A DNA stretch of 64,000 nucleotides. Origin: Silvanigrella aquatica. Its GTDB lineage: Bacteria; Bdellovibrionota_B; Oligoflexia; Silvanigrellales; Silvanigrellaceae. A program made the position numbers and the translations under genes. A model generated the notes under the pieces. It searched no databases. It saw only the letters and a program-made list of their open reading frames with translations, and was not told the DNA's origin. Positions 35,252 through 44,601 of this stretch are shown here, piece by piece. The stretch spans positions 1,226,303-1,290,302 of the forward strand of contig NZ_CP017834.1 in NCBI RefSeq assembly GCF_001907975.1. The letters are read 5' to 3'. The number at the start of each line of letters is the position of its first letter. Position 1 is the stretch's first letter.

Positions 35252-36459
35252 TTTACACTCAGAGTTGGCTTTACAGATTCTTTTTTCTTTAAAATTTTTG
35301 TCGTTAAAATAGTGAAGGCACCATTTCCTAAAACATTAGCTGCGGTATTTAAAGGGTCAAGCAATATATAAATTGCTGTAATTAAGCCGCTCATTTCTGG
35401 TGAAAATCCTAAATATTTTTCTAAAATAGGGATCATCACAACAATTCCGCCCCCAGGAATGCCGGCCACACCAAATTTTGCAATGACAAATAAAGTAGCA
35501 AACATAAAAAATGTCGGTAAATCGGGAAAACTCAATCCAAAAGTCGTCATGATGGCAAAAGCGATCATGGGCACAGCAATACTATCTCCCACCAGGTGCA
35601 CGTTAACCGTTGCAGGAACAATAGTACGGGAGAGATCCACTTGTCCCGTGTTTTTTTCTGCTGCATTGATGTTTAAGGGAAGGGCAGCCATGCTGGACAT
35701 AGTACTAAAACCCATCATACCTGCAGGCAGCACATTCTTTGCAAAATAAAGGAATTTTTTAGGGCTAAATCCAGCACCAATGAAATAAAGTAATGATAAA
35801 TATAGAATTTCAGTTAAAATAATGGCTACAACCAAAGGAAAATAAGATTTCACGATGACGGAAAGTACACCATCGCTTTCTAATTTAATGACAAATCCGA
35901 GGGCAAATAAGGGAAGAACAGGGACAAATAATTTATTTAAAAATAGCGTAACAATATTCCGCATTTTGTTGGCAAAATGGAGTACTTTTTGAGTTTTAAA
36001 ACGTGAGTATGAAAAAATAATTCCTGACAAAAATCCGGCAAATAAAGCAAAATTATTTGATATTAAAGAAGGTAATTTTAAGTCCCAGTATGGTTTTAAG
36101 GCATTGGTATTATTTGCTATCGCATTTGCTAAAGGAACATCACCAAAGCCCGAAAGGGCAAATTTTGAAACATTATAGCCAATAAATGTAGAAATATATC
36201 CGGAAATACAAATACAAACTAACAATATTACAATAAATTTAAATACATTCGATTTAAATGAAAGAAGACAAGAAAAAATACAACTAAATATAATGAAAGG
36301 GAGGAAAAAAACCAGGGTCTCTTTTAATGTCAGACTGAGAGCGTATAAAATAGATTGCATAGACGCTGGTAAAAGATTTCCAAAAAAGAAACCAAATATC
36401 AGAGTGATGAGCAGTTTAAATATGATACTGTTGAGTATTTTGGGGAAATATTTAATCAT
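35248..36459 (-). CDS. Dicarboxylate/amino acid:cation symporter (SLC1/DAACS family)
   Basis: 403 residues with eight or so hydrophobic segments. Family hallmarks: the serine-rich re-entrant loop MMGFSTMSSMAALP, the NMDGT-like segment NVHLVGDSIAVP (altered, with Val-His-Leu in place of Met-Asp-Gly), and AGIPGGGIVVMIPIL plus DPLNTAANVLGNGAFTIL (the TM8 substrate site with D and N). It imports glutamate, aspartate, dicarboxylates or serine/threonine with Na+ or H+. The altered NMDGT motif makes ion coupling uncertain. AAGG precedes the ATG by seven bases. Confidence 0.85.
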   Translation of the reverse strand: MIKYFPKILNSIIFKLLITLIFGFFFGNLLPASMQSILYALSLTLKETLVFFLPFIIFSCIFSCLLSFKSNVFKFIVILLVCICISGYISTFIGYNVSKFALSGFGDVPLANAIANNTNALKPYWDLKLPSLISNNFALFAGFLSGIIFSYSRFKTQKVLHFANKMRNIVTLFLNKLFVPVLPLFALGFVIKLESDGVLSVIVKSYFPLVVAIILTEILYLSLLYFIGAGFSPKKFLYFAKNVLPAGMMGFSTMSSMAALPLNINAAEKNTGQVDLSRTIVPATVNVHLVGDSIAVPMIAFAIMTTFGLSFPDLPTFFMFATLFVIAKFGVAGIPGGGIVVMIPILEKYLGFSPEMSGLITAIYILLDPLNTAANVLGNGAFTILTTKILKKKESVKPTLSVN

Positions 36460-36579
36460 TTTGCAACCTTAGAAAAATTTTATACCTTAGGTAGGTCCCT
36501 GTGGCAAACACATTGCAAAGCCGTCGGATTTTTACCAATTGTCTTCTGTAACGAAATCAATAAATGGAGTCAACCACTC

Positions 36580-37353
36580 ATGAGTCTTAAGATTTATTCT
36601 TGGAATGTTAATGGCATTCGTGCTTCGGCAAAAGCCGGTTTTTTTGAATGGTTAAAAAAATCCGATGCCGATATGGTTTTTTTACAAGAGACAAGAGCTC
36701 TACCGGAGCAGCTGGCTCAAGAACAACTTGAGCCCTATGGGTACAAAAGTTTTTGGCATCCTGCTGATAAAAAAGGATATAGCGGTGTGGCCGTATACAC
36801 GCGATTACCGATTCAAGAAAAAGATCTTGTTGTGGGACTTGGCAATATTGATTTAGATAGAGAAGGGCGATTTATAGGTCTATTTTACAATAATATATTT
36901 TGTTCTGCAGCTTATTTTCCAAATAGCCAGCCGGAGGGAAAACGCTTAGAATATAAACTTGCCTTTTGCCAAGCGGTCCATAAAAAACTGAATGATTTTC
37001 GTAAGGAAAATATCCCTATTATTTTAGGCGGAGATATTAATATAGCACATACAGAAATCGATCTTGCCAATCCGCAACAAAATCGAAAAAATCCTGGGTT
37101 TTTGCCTGAAGAAAGGTTATGGTTAACAAAGTTTTTAGATGACGGTTATTTGGACGCTTTTCGATTATTTGAGAAACGCGGGGGATTTTATACATGGTGG
37201 AGCAATCGTCCTGGGGTGCGGCAACGCAATATAGGTTGGCGTATCGATGCGCATTTTATTTCAGAAGAAATCAAAAACAAAATTTATGCATCCTCTATTC
37301 ATGCCGATGTTATGGGCTCTGATCATTGTCCTATTTCCCTTGATATTTCTTAA
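36580..37353 (+). CDS. xthA: Exodeoxyribonuclease III
   Basis: 257 residues, full length. KIYSWNVNGIRA (metal/DNA-binding Asn), FLQETRA (catalytic Glu), YSGVAVYTR, ILGGDINIAHTEIDLANP (catalytic Asp/Asn), RIDAHFIS and GSDHCPISLDI (catalytic Asp-His) give the complete exonuclease III/AP endonuclease signature. It repairs abasic sites and 3' blocks in DNA. GGAG lies nine bases before the ATG. The binding-protein gene follows 26 bases later, probably on the same transcript. Confidence 0.96.
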   Translation: MSLKIYSWNVNGIRASAKAGFFEWLKKSDADMVFLQETRALPEQLAQEQLEPYGYKSFWHPADKKGYSGVAVYTRLPIQEKDLVVGLGNIDLDREGRFIGLFYNNIFCSAAYFPNSQPEGKRLEYKLAFCQAVHKKLNDFRKENIPIILGGDINIAHTEIDLANPQQNRKNPGFLPEERLWLTKFLDDGYLDAFRLFEKRGGFYTWWSNRPGVRQRNIGWRIDAHFISEEIKNKIYASSIHADVMGSDHCPISLDIS

Positions 37354-37379
37354 ATCATATAAAATGGTGAGAATAAATT

Positions 37380-38177
37380 ATGCTAAAAAAATTATTGTTA
37401 CTTTTCTTTTTTGTTTCCTTAGAGGTTTTTGCAGAACAGTCCGTGCCAAACCAACTCGAAAAAATTAAGACACAAAAAGAATTAAAAGTTTGTACAAGTG
37501 CAGGCTATGCTCCTTTTGAAGTGAGAACAGCAAAAGGCAAATGGGTTGGTTTCGATATCCTTATGTTTGATAATTTTGCCAAATATTTAAATGTAAAATT
37601 AGAATTGGTGGATATACGTTGGGAAGGAATTTTTCCCGCACTTTTATCTCAAAAATGTGATTTTATTACTGGTGGTATGTCTATTACCGAAGAGAGAAAA
37701 AAAGTAATTAATTTCAGCGATGTCATTTATAAAAGTGGTAATTCCCTTGTGATATCTTCACATAATTCAAGTAAATTTAAGAACCTTCAAGATTTGGATA
37801 AAGAAGGTGTTAAAATTGCTGTAAAGACAGGGAACACCGGGCAGCAGTATTTAGAAAAAAACTTAAAAAATGCAAAATTATTGCGTTTTGATACCAATTC
37901 TGATTTGCTAACAGCTGTCCTCAAAAATAGAGCCGATGCCTTTGCACAAGATACCGTATTTGCACTTATGGCCTCTCACGAGAATAAAGGAAAACTGGTT
38001 ATTTTATCTGAAAAATTAAATTATGAAGATTTGGCTGTGGGTGTTCGGAAGCAGGATACAGAACTACTCAATAAATTTAATTCTTTTTTAGCAGACTGGA
38101 AAAAATCAGGAGGCTATGGTAAGGCCGTAACGTACTACATTGAAAGTGACAAATGGACTGCGGAACTTAAAAATTAA
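37380..38177 (+). CDS. Amino-acid-type ABC transporter substrate-binding protein
   Basis: 265 residues, signal peptide MLKKLLLLFFFVSLEVFA, then a standard SBP_bac_3 sequence: ELKVCTSAGYAPFEVRTAKGKWVGFDILMFDNFAKYLNVKLELVDIRWEGIFPALLSQKCDFITGGMSITEERKKVINFS. The GMSxTxERxxxxxFS motif carries the Arg that binds the alpha-carboxylate of amino acids, so an amino acid ligand is likely. No permease or ATPase gene is adjacent. GGTGAG precedes the ATG. It is clearly more canonical than the binding protein at 13.8 kb. Confidence 0.9.
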   Translation: MLKKLLLLFFFVSLEVFAEQSVPNQLEKIKTQKELKVCTSAGYAPFEVRTAKGKWVGFDILMFDNFAKYLNVKLELVDIRWEGIFPALLSQKCDFITGGMSITEERKKVINFSDVIYKSGNSLVISSHNSSKFKNLQDLDKEGVKIAVKTGNTGQQYLEKNLKNAKLLRFDTNSDLLTAVLKNRADAFAQDTVFALMASHENKGKLVILSEKLNYEDLAVGVRKQDTELLNKFNSFLADWKKSGGYGKAVTYYIESDKWTAELKN

Positions 38178-38195
38178 GTTTATATTGGAGAAAAA

Positions 38196-39593
38196 ATGCT
38201 AAGAAAAAAAATTTCTATTCTCTTTTTATTTTTTAGTATTTTTTTTATCAAGGCAGCCTATTCTCAAAGAGAATATAATAATATTTTAGCCATGAGTGAC
38301 ATTCATTTTAATCCCTTTGCTATTTGCGTAGATAAAAATTTTAAAAAAAAATGCTCCGCATTAATTCGGGAATTAAATGAAAGCGAAGTTAATAATTGGA
38401 AACAAATTTTTGAAAAATATCATGAAAATTTATCCCCATCAGTTTCAGGAGAGGACACAAATTATCCTTTGTTTGAATCATTTTTATATGGAATTAAAGA
38501 AATAACGGAAAAAAATTCAAATATTCGTTTTGCTGTGATTCTTGGCGATTTTTTGGGGCATCATTTTATAGATAATTTTAAATTATACTCTCAAGATAAA
38601 TTAGATCCAAAAAAAATAGATTTTATTAAAAAAACCTATCAGTTTTTAACAAATGAAATTCGTTCTGTTATACCTGCACAAATTGAAATTTATCCTGTTA
38701 TTGGCAATAATGATTCTTATATAGATAATTATAATGTGGATAATCCAAAGACATCATTATTTTATAATGATTTAAAAAATATTTGGGCTTTAAATTCCGA
38801 GCAAATTAAAAATTCAGATTCTTTTTCGTCTGGTGGGTATTATTCTGCTAAAACAAAAATTAAAGGACTTTCTGTTGTTGCGCTCAATACCAATCCTTTT
38901 TCTAAAAAAGCGACAAGCAAAGATAAAGCAGACATCAATAAAATAATTGAGGAGCAACTGATTTGGCTTAATGTAAAATTAGAAAATGCTAAAAATCAAA
39001 AAATATTAATCATATCGCATATTCCTTTTGGTATAGATACCTATTCATCTTTAAATTCGTTAAAAAAAGGGGGAGATCCTGTTTTATTTTGGAAGGATAA
39101 TCCTAATTTAATTGAAAAACCTTACTTGAAAATTTTATCGAATCATTTCTCTTCCATTGCCGGAATTTTAGTTGCCCACACCCATTTTAATTCCTTTCAA
39201 ATGATTGATAATGATTTAGAACTATTTTCTCTTACTGTCCCTTCGGTGAGTCCCATTCATAAAAATAATCCAGGTTTTCAAATATTTACTTTAAATGATG
39301 CAAATATTTTTATGAATTCATTAAGTTATGTCTTTGGCAGAGAAGAAAAAAAATGGAAAGAACTTTATAATTTTGATGAACTCTATGAAAGTCAAACTCT
39401 TTATGTCGGAGTTCAAAGTTTAATTGGAAAATGGTTTAAAGAACCTTTAGTATCCGATGGGAAATTTATTAATTTTTACTCCATGGGTAATGAAAATACA
39501 CAAGTAAAAAATAATTGGAATTATTATATTTGTGCTGCCGATAATAATTTAAATAGTGAAAACTATAAAGAATGCTTAAACTCTATTTACTGA
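38196..39593 (+). CDS. Secreted metallophosphoesterase, acid-sphingomyelinase-like
   Basis: 465 residues with a signal peptide (MLRKKISILFLFFSIFFIKAAYS). Metal-binding motifs: AMSDIHF (DxH), LGDFLGHHF, IGNNDSY (GNND, as in the sphingomyelinase/polyphosphatase branch), ISHIPFG and VAHTHFNSF. Conserved-looking cysteines near the N-terminus (CVDKNFKKKC) and the end (CAADNNLNSENYKEC) could form disulfides, suiting export. Substrates in the family include sphingomyelin, polyphosphate and nucleotides, and none can be chosen from sequence. GGAG lies before the ATG and the gene follows the binding protein by 18 bases. Confidence 0.85.
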   Translation: MLRKKISILFLFFSIFFIKAAYSQREYNNILAMSDIHFNPFAICVDKNFKKKCSALIRELNESEVNNWKQIFEKYHENLSPSVSGEDTNYPLFESFLYGIKEITEKNSNIRFAVILGDFLGHHFIDNFKLYSQDKLDPKKIDFIKKTYQFLTNEIRSVIPAQIEIYPVIGNNDSYIDNYNVDNPKTSLFYNDLKNIWALNSEQIKNSDSFSSGGYYSAKTKIKGLSVVALNTNPFSKKATSKDKADINKIIEEQLIWLNVKLENAKNQKILIISHIPFGIDTYSSLNSLKKGGDPVLFWKDNPNLIEKPYLKILSNHFSSIAGILVAHTHFNSFQMIDNDLELFSLTVPSVSPIHKNNPGFQIFTLNDANIFMNSLSYVFGREEKKWKELYNFDELYESQTLYVGVQSLIGKWFKEPLVSDGKFINFYSMGNENTQVKNNWNYYICAADNNLNSENYKECLNSIY

Positions 39594-39604
39594 ATGTTTA
39601 ATTC

Positions 39605-42466
39605 TTATTTCTTTCTACTTAAGCCAAATAAAACTAAATATTCTAATTCTTGGGTTGTCATTGGTAATAAGTGCATTGAAAATTTTAAATTGCTAATGTA
39701 ACGACGTAATGACCATAAAATACTTTCTAACAACAAGGTTTTCATGCGGAAAAAACTACTGTAAGCTAAATTTGCCAATAGAACATCGCCAAATTTCTTT
39801 TTTTGTGAAATGAAATAGCTTTGTTTAGAGCTTTCCTTCCAGGACTCGACACGCATGAGTATTCGCCAAATAATTCGAGAACTTAACGGTAATCCTGAAA
39901 GAGAGGATTCCCAAATATTGGCAAAACGTAACGAGTATAATTTGCGTGCCGCGATTTGTACTTCTCCAATTAATTGTGTTTCTTCAACAGTTCTTAAATA
40001 GGAGATTTTACTCCACGATTCCACAATACGCCAATAATCATCAAGGGAATTTCTTCTTAATTGTTCTAAACATTCTATTGTGCAAAAAGCTCTTGCGATG
40101 CTCGATAATTTTACAAACTCTTGTCTTTCCTTTAACCATTTTTTTGAGGGCGTTTCTATAACGTAACGGACGACAGCAGGTTTTACTTTATCGACAATTT
40201 CAATATAAAGATCACTTGTGATAAGAATAGTTTGTCCGTCCTGACTCATTTTTAAATTGGGATGATCCTCGGGGGAAACACGGCGAATTTGAATATGACA
40301 AACATTGGCTTTGGCCAGTTCGCGGACGCGATAAGATAAAGTTGTAATATCTCTTTCATCTAAAACAGGGCCAATATCGTACTCGGGCATTTGTCGTGTG
40401 AATTCAAACAAAGTCGATAAAATCACTTTTGAAACTCGAATAATTCCCACATCCCAGACAGTGCCAATGAGTTCTTTTAAATTAAATTGATTTTTTAAAA
40501 TACGACCAAAACTATTGCGTGCCGAAATAGATGATGTTGTTAAGGCAATTTGGCTTAAACCTCTTAATGCGGCTTGGACTTGAACTTTTAAATCGATTTG
40601 ATTTTCGCTTAATGTTTTAATAAATTCACCAACAAATCTTGTTAAACTCGCACTGCCCATGGATAAATTTAAAAATTTAGCTAAGTCGTCAATAATAGTA
40701 TTGGAATGCAATGATTCCGGATTATCCACTAAATAATATAGAGTTTTATAGACACCATCAGCATCTCTTAACAAAAGTCGGTAAATTAAATGTTTAAACT
40801 CATGACGGGTTTTTATATCCCAAATAAAGCAAGGATTAAGATCGATCATGGAAATTTGTTTTGAAATATCATCAAATAAAATATTTCCTGGATGAGGATC
40901 TGCCCAAACCACTCCCTTTGTAAATACCAAATCGATATAAGCTTGCGCAATATTATCTGCAATTTCTCTGCGTTTTAAATATTTTGCTTGCACAATTTTT
41001 GTAACTTTAATACCCGGCATTTTTTCCATAAAGACAACATCAATATTGGCTTGGAAAAAACGAGGAATACGAATGATTTTATTGTCACCTAAGGCTTCTC
41101 GAACTTTATCCGCATTTTTTTCTTCTGTTGTAAAATCGAGTTCTTCTTGACTTTGTTTATGATAATTTAAGACAGATCTTCTTAATGTCGATACCAGACC
41201 TAATAATTCCGATTGAGTTTCATCACCAATGGATTTATCTGTTAATATAATTTTATTTGCTTCATCGGTTAATTTTAAAATATGTTCGCATTGAGTCGCA
41301 AAAAGTTCTTTTAAATTTGGTCGTTGAATTTTAATTAAAACATTTTCAATTTGATATTTTTCTTTTCCTAAAGGGCTCAATGGAATTAAATATAAGGCTC
41401 CTACACTGGCACTGGCAAAATGACGAATGGGTTTTTCAGGTATGATAAGATAAGGTTTCCAAATTTGATATTCCGGTGTATTTAATATTTCTAAAAAATA
41501 TTCCCAAGATTTTTCAATACTCGGAAAAATACCACCCGCATCATCTTGGCTAGTCCGTAGTTCTCGCGCTAAACTCGGAGGGCATAATTCGGAAATAACT
41601 TGAGATATTTTGACATAAAGTCCTCCGATTTCTTGTATAGCAATGGCAATCACTCTGCCATTAGAAAACTCATTATGAGGCGTGCAGGCAATAGATAAAA
41701 CAGCATTAATACAGCTTTCGCCTGGAATGGCTTCAATAGCACCGCTTAAAATAGGGGCTAAAACTTTACCTCTGGGGTCATTAGACAATGTCTTTTTTAA
41801 TAAAGGAAATACTTTTTCTTTATAGACTTCTCCTAATATTTCTTCCGAAATTTTATATATTTTTTCACGTTCCTCTTTATTTAATTGAAAAAGAGCTTGA
41901 AAAAATGTTTCTTTTAAGTCGGGAAATTTTTCTGCTGCACGGGATGAAAGAGCAGGGATGACTTCCACAAGCGCGGCCATGCGTTCGCCTAATGTACCAA
42001 AAGCAGCCTCTAATATTTGTGGTTGTCCAAAAAGAGCAATCAATTGAGGGTTTTTTTCAATTGTAACACACACCATTTCGATAAATGGAACAAGTAATTC
42101 TTGTGTTACTTCTGTATCTGTTAAAATTTCAGAAGAAATTTCGCCAATATTTTCTTGTAATGTCCGGAAAGATTTTTCAATTTGTGTTAAAATAGAATCG
42201 CTTTGTGGAAAAAGCGCCTTTGTAATTCCTTTAATAAGTCCAAAACGCCCCACTGCTGATTGTTGTTGTGATAAAGGTGATATGGCAATGTCTGCAAAAA
42301 CAAAGGAAAAAAACTTTGCTATCACATTTGAATTCACTCGTATTTTTTTTGTTAAAGGAACAATCCAACGGTAATCGAGAGAAGCGACTTTTTCTAAATT
42401 TTCATGATAACTCCTTTTTGTGTTCTCTGTATTGCTTTTTTTCTTTCTGCTTTTTCCAACTTGCAT
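39605..42466 (-). CDS. Long AarF/ABC1/UbiB-family kinase-like protein
   Basis: 953 residues, far longer than UbiB (about 550). The middle (about 270-560) is the ABC1 kinase-like domain: IGGLYVKISQVISELCPPSLARELRTSQDDA is the KxGQ helix, but Gly is Ser (KISQ). HFASASVGALYLIPL is the Ala-rich loop, VLIKIQRPNLKEL holds the ATP-site Lys, and DPHPGNILFDDISKQISMIDL gives the catalytic and metal motifs. The N-terminal 270 residues and C-terminal 370 are helical and not recognised, with no membrane helix seen. Family members assist ubiquinone or lipid metabolism. The quinone role here is inference. The ATG at 42466 has no good ribosome site. Confidence 0.83.
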   Translation of the reverse strand: MQVGKSRKKKSNTENTKRSYHENLEKVASLDYRWIVPLTKKIRVNSNVIAKFFSFVFADIAISPLSQQQSAVGRFGLIKGITKALFPQSDSILTQIEKSFRTLQENIGEISSEILTDTEVTQELLVPFIEMVCVTIEKNPQLIALFGQPQILEAAFGTLGERMAALVEVIPALSSRAAEKFPDLKETFFQALFQLNKEEREKIYKISEEILGEVYKEKVFPLLKKTLSNDPRGKVLAPILSGAIEAIPGESCINAVLSIACTPHNEFSNGRVIAIAIQEIGGLYVKISQVISELCPPSLARELRTSQDDAGGIFPSIEKSWEYFLEILNTPEYQIWKPYLIIPEKPIRHFASASVGALYLIPLSPLGKEKYQIENVLIKIQRPNLKELFATQCEHILKLTDEANKIILTDKSIGDETQSELLGLVSTLRRSVLNYHKQSQEELDFTTEEKNADKVREALGDNKIIRIPRFFQANIDVVFMEKMPGIKVTKIVQAKYLKRREIADNIAQAYIDLVFTKGVVWADPHPGNILFDDISKQISMIDLNPCFIWDIKTRHEFKHLIYRLLLRDADGVYKTLYYLVDNPESLHSNTIIDDLAKFLNLSMGSASLTRFVGEFIKTLSENQIDLKVQVQAALRGLSQIALTTSSISARNSFGRILKNQFNLKELIGTVWDVGIIRVSKVILSTLFEFTRQMPEYDIGPVLDERDITTLSYRVRELAKANVCHIQIRRVSPEDHPNLKMSQDGQTILITSDLYIEIVDKVKPAVVRYVIETPSKKWLKERQEFVKLSSIARAFCTIECLEQLRRNSLDDYWRIVESWSKISYLRTVEETQLIGEVQIAARKLYSLRFANIWESSLSGLPLSSRIIWRILMRVESWKESSKQSYFISQKKKFGDVLLANLAYSSFFRMKTLLLESILWSLRRYISNLKFSMHLLPMTTQELEYLVLFGLSRKK

Positions 42467-42480
42467 TTAGGAATGCCCTC

Positions 42481-42618
42481 AAATAGAAATCGATACCCCT
42501 CTTTACGGGTATGATCTTCTTTATAGAATTGTTGACAGCCTCGGAGCATTTTGCGACCCCTATGTCAGTTTCATATTGGAGGCGGATTTTTCACCCGCTC
42601 CCCTAGGAAGGTAAAAAC
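42481..42618 (+). promoter_or_regulatory. Upstream region of the suf operon
   Basis: The space between the AarF-like gene (divergent) and sufS contains TTGACA at 42532-42537, an inverted repeat ATACCC (42493-42498)/GGGTAT (42507-42512), and a G/C-rich hairpin GCGG (42582-42585)/CCGC (42595-42598) close to the ribosome site AGGAAGG. Any of these might serve iron- or cluster-responsive control. I do not see a convincing match to a known IscR or Fur site. Confidence 0.3.
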
Positions 42619-43872
42619 ATGAAAGCTCAAAATCTCGGTTCTAAGATACGTCATGAATTCCCAATTTTTAAAAATAACGAAAAAAAGGGAGATGGACAAA
42701 TTAAACCCTTTGTTTATCTCGATACTGCTGTTACGGGGCAAAAGCCCCAATCTGTTATTCAAGCCATGACAAAATATATGGAAACAGATTATGGATCAGT
42801 GCATCGTGGCGCTTATGGGGTTTCTATTCGATCTTCAAAAATGTACGAAGATACTCGTGAAAAAGTAGCAAAATTTATAGGTTCCTCTGTTGATGCCAAT
42901 CAGGTTATTTTCACTAAAGGAACAACAGAAAGTTTAAATATCGTTGCTCATGGAATTTCAGAATTATTTTTGGATGATAAAAGTCGTATTGTTATTCCTA
43001 CTATTGAACATCATGCGAATTTAATTCCTTGGCAACAAGCGGCATTGCGTAAAGATTGTGAACTGGCTTATTTGTCTTTAGAAGGAAAGCAAAGTTCTAA
43101 GTTAAAAATAAATTTAAAAGAAGCAGAGCAATTTATTACGAAAAATACCAAAGTGGTTGCATTTGCTCATGTTGGTAATGTTATTGGACAAATAAATCCT
43201 GTGGAAGAACTCATTGCACTCGCTAAAAAAGTAGGAGCTTTGGTTGTTATTGATTGTGCGCAAAGCATGTCTAGCCATGACGAAGATCTCTTCGCTATGG
43301 GTGCCGATGCTATCGCTTTTAGTGGGCATAAACTTTATGGCCCGACAAGCATAGGTGTGCTTGCTATGAAAAAAGAACTTGTCGATCGTCTGCCACCTTA
43401 TTTATTTGGTGGTGGGATGATTTCTGATGTGAATTTAGAGCAGAGCTTATGGACCACAGGGCCTGCAAAGTTTGAAGCGGGCACACAACCCATAACAGAA
43501 GCCTGCGGTTTATCTGCGGCCATTGATTGGGTCGAGAGCAAAGGAAGAACAAATATCTTAAATCATTCTAGTGGTTTGGCGAGTCTGTTTTTAGAAAAGC
43601 TAAAAAACATTCCAGATATTGAAGTGTTTTCGCCCCAAAGTGGTAAGGAAACAATTGTGTCCTTTCGCCATAAAAAAATTCATGCCCATGATATGGCGAC
43701 CATTCTTGATTTTGACAATGTGGCCATGCGGGCAGGGCACCACTGTGCTTGGCCTTTAATCCGCAATTTGGGAGTTGATGCCCTTGTTCGTTGCAGTTTT
43801 GGAGCTTATTCCGATGGGGATGATGTGGAGATTGCCATTGAAGCTATAAAAAACTCTGTCAAAAGGGTCTAG
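42619..43872 (+). CDS. sufS: SufS cysteine desulfurase
   Basis: 417 residues. Group II desulfurase signatures: VYLDTAVTGQKPQSV, HRGAYGVSIRSS, FTKGTTESLNIVAHG, IEHHANLIPWQ, VVIDCAQSMSSHD, the PLP Lys in FSGHKLYGPTSIG, and the catalytic Cys in MRAGHHCAWPLI. It moves sulfur from cysteine, via a persulfide, to SufU for cluster assembly on SufBCD. AGGAAGG lies before the ATG. It is first in the suf operon, and about 128 bases separate it from sufU. Confidence 0.95.
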   Translation: MKAQNLGSKIRHEFPIFKNNEKKGDGQIKPFVYLDTAVTGQKPQSVIQAMTKYMETDYGSVHRGAYGVSIRSSKMYEDTREKVAKFIGSSVDANQVIFTKGTTESLNIVAHGISELFLDDKSRIVIPTIEHHANLIPWQQAALRKDCELAYLSLEGKQSSKLKINLKEAEQFITKNTKVVAFAHVGNVIGQINPVEELIALAKKVGALVVIDCAQSMSSHDEDLFAMGADAIAFSGHKLYGPTSIGVLAMKKELVDRLPPYLFGGGMISDVNLEQSLWTTGPAKFEAGTQPITEACGLSAAIDWVESKGRTNILNHSSGLASLFLEKLKNIPDIEVFSPQSGKETIVSFRHKKIHAHDMATILDFDNVAMRAGHHCAWPLIRNLGVDALVRCSFGAYSDGDDVEIAIEAIKNSVKRV

Positions 43873-44000
43873 TTTTATCGTAGATTTTTATATTGTGTTG
43901 ATTTACCGTCCCAAATGTCGATCTTACGATTTTCTGGTGGTAATTCTTAATAAGTGCCTATGAGTGAGCACAAGTTTTGGGCAGTTTGGAGTTCATGGAT

Positions 44001-44567
44001 ATGACAGAAAACTTGAATACATCACAATCAATTGAACTAAATTCTCTTTATCAAGAGGTTATTGTCGATCACTCGAGAAGGCCGCGTTTTAAATCAAAAA
44101 ATATGCAGTGTCGCTTTTGTCAAGAGGGAAAAAACCCTTTATGTGGTGATATAATTACAGTTTTTTGTCAAATTGAAATGAAAGATTCCTGTCCTTTGCT
44201 ATCCATTGGATTTGATGGTGCCGGTTGTTCCATTAGCCAAGCTAGCGCAAGTATTATGTGTAATTCCCTCCAAAATGTAACGTTACAAGAAGCTCAAAAA
44301 ACTATCAGTCATGCAGAAAATATTTATACTGGTAAAATAGCAGTTAATGCCCATGATTTAGATGAAGATATTGAAGCATTAAACGGTGTTAGTAAATTTC
44401 CTGTGCGTGTCAAATGCGCGGCTCTTCCTTGGAAAACATTGGATCTTCTCTTAAACGATAATTTTGACAAAAATGGTATGCCTAAATCTGGGTGTGATAA
44501 GCTTGAAAACTGTGTGAAATCCTCAAATAATCAACGCAAATTAAAAATTGTAACGACAGAATTTTAA
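44001..44567 (+). CDS. sufU: SufU-type sulfur carrier / scaffold
   Basis: About 188 residues from ATG 44001 (GGAG nine bases upstream). An in-frame TTG at 43977 and ATG 43995 are less well spaced. Three ligand cysteines and the Asp are in KNPLCGDIITV, GAGCSISQASASIM and VRVKCAALPWKTL, the zinc site of SufU. Unlike typical SufU, there is an additional Cys pair just before (MQCRFCQEGKNPLCGD) and two more in the C-terminal tail (SGCDKLENCVKS). SufU accepts sulfur from SufS in place of SufE. No sufE is present, consistent with SufS-SufU chemistry. Confidence 0.88.
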   Translation: MTENLNTSQSIELNSLYQEVIVDHSRRPRFKSKNMQCRFCQEGKNPLCGDIITVFCQIEMKDSCPLLSIGFDGAGCSISQASASIMCNSLQNVTLQEAQKTISHAENIYTGKIAVNAHDLDEDIEALNGVSKFPVRVKCAALPWKTLDLLLNDNFDKNGMPKSGCDKLENCVKSSNNQRKLKIVTTEF

Positions 44568-44601
44568 TATTTATATTTTGTTTTTTAGGAGAAGGTTCCA
44601 A

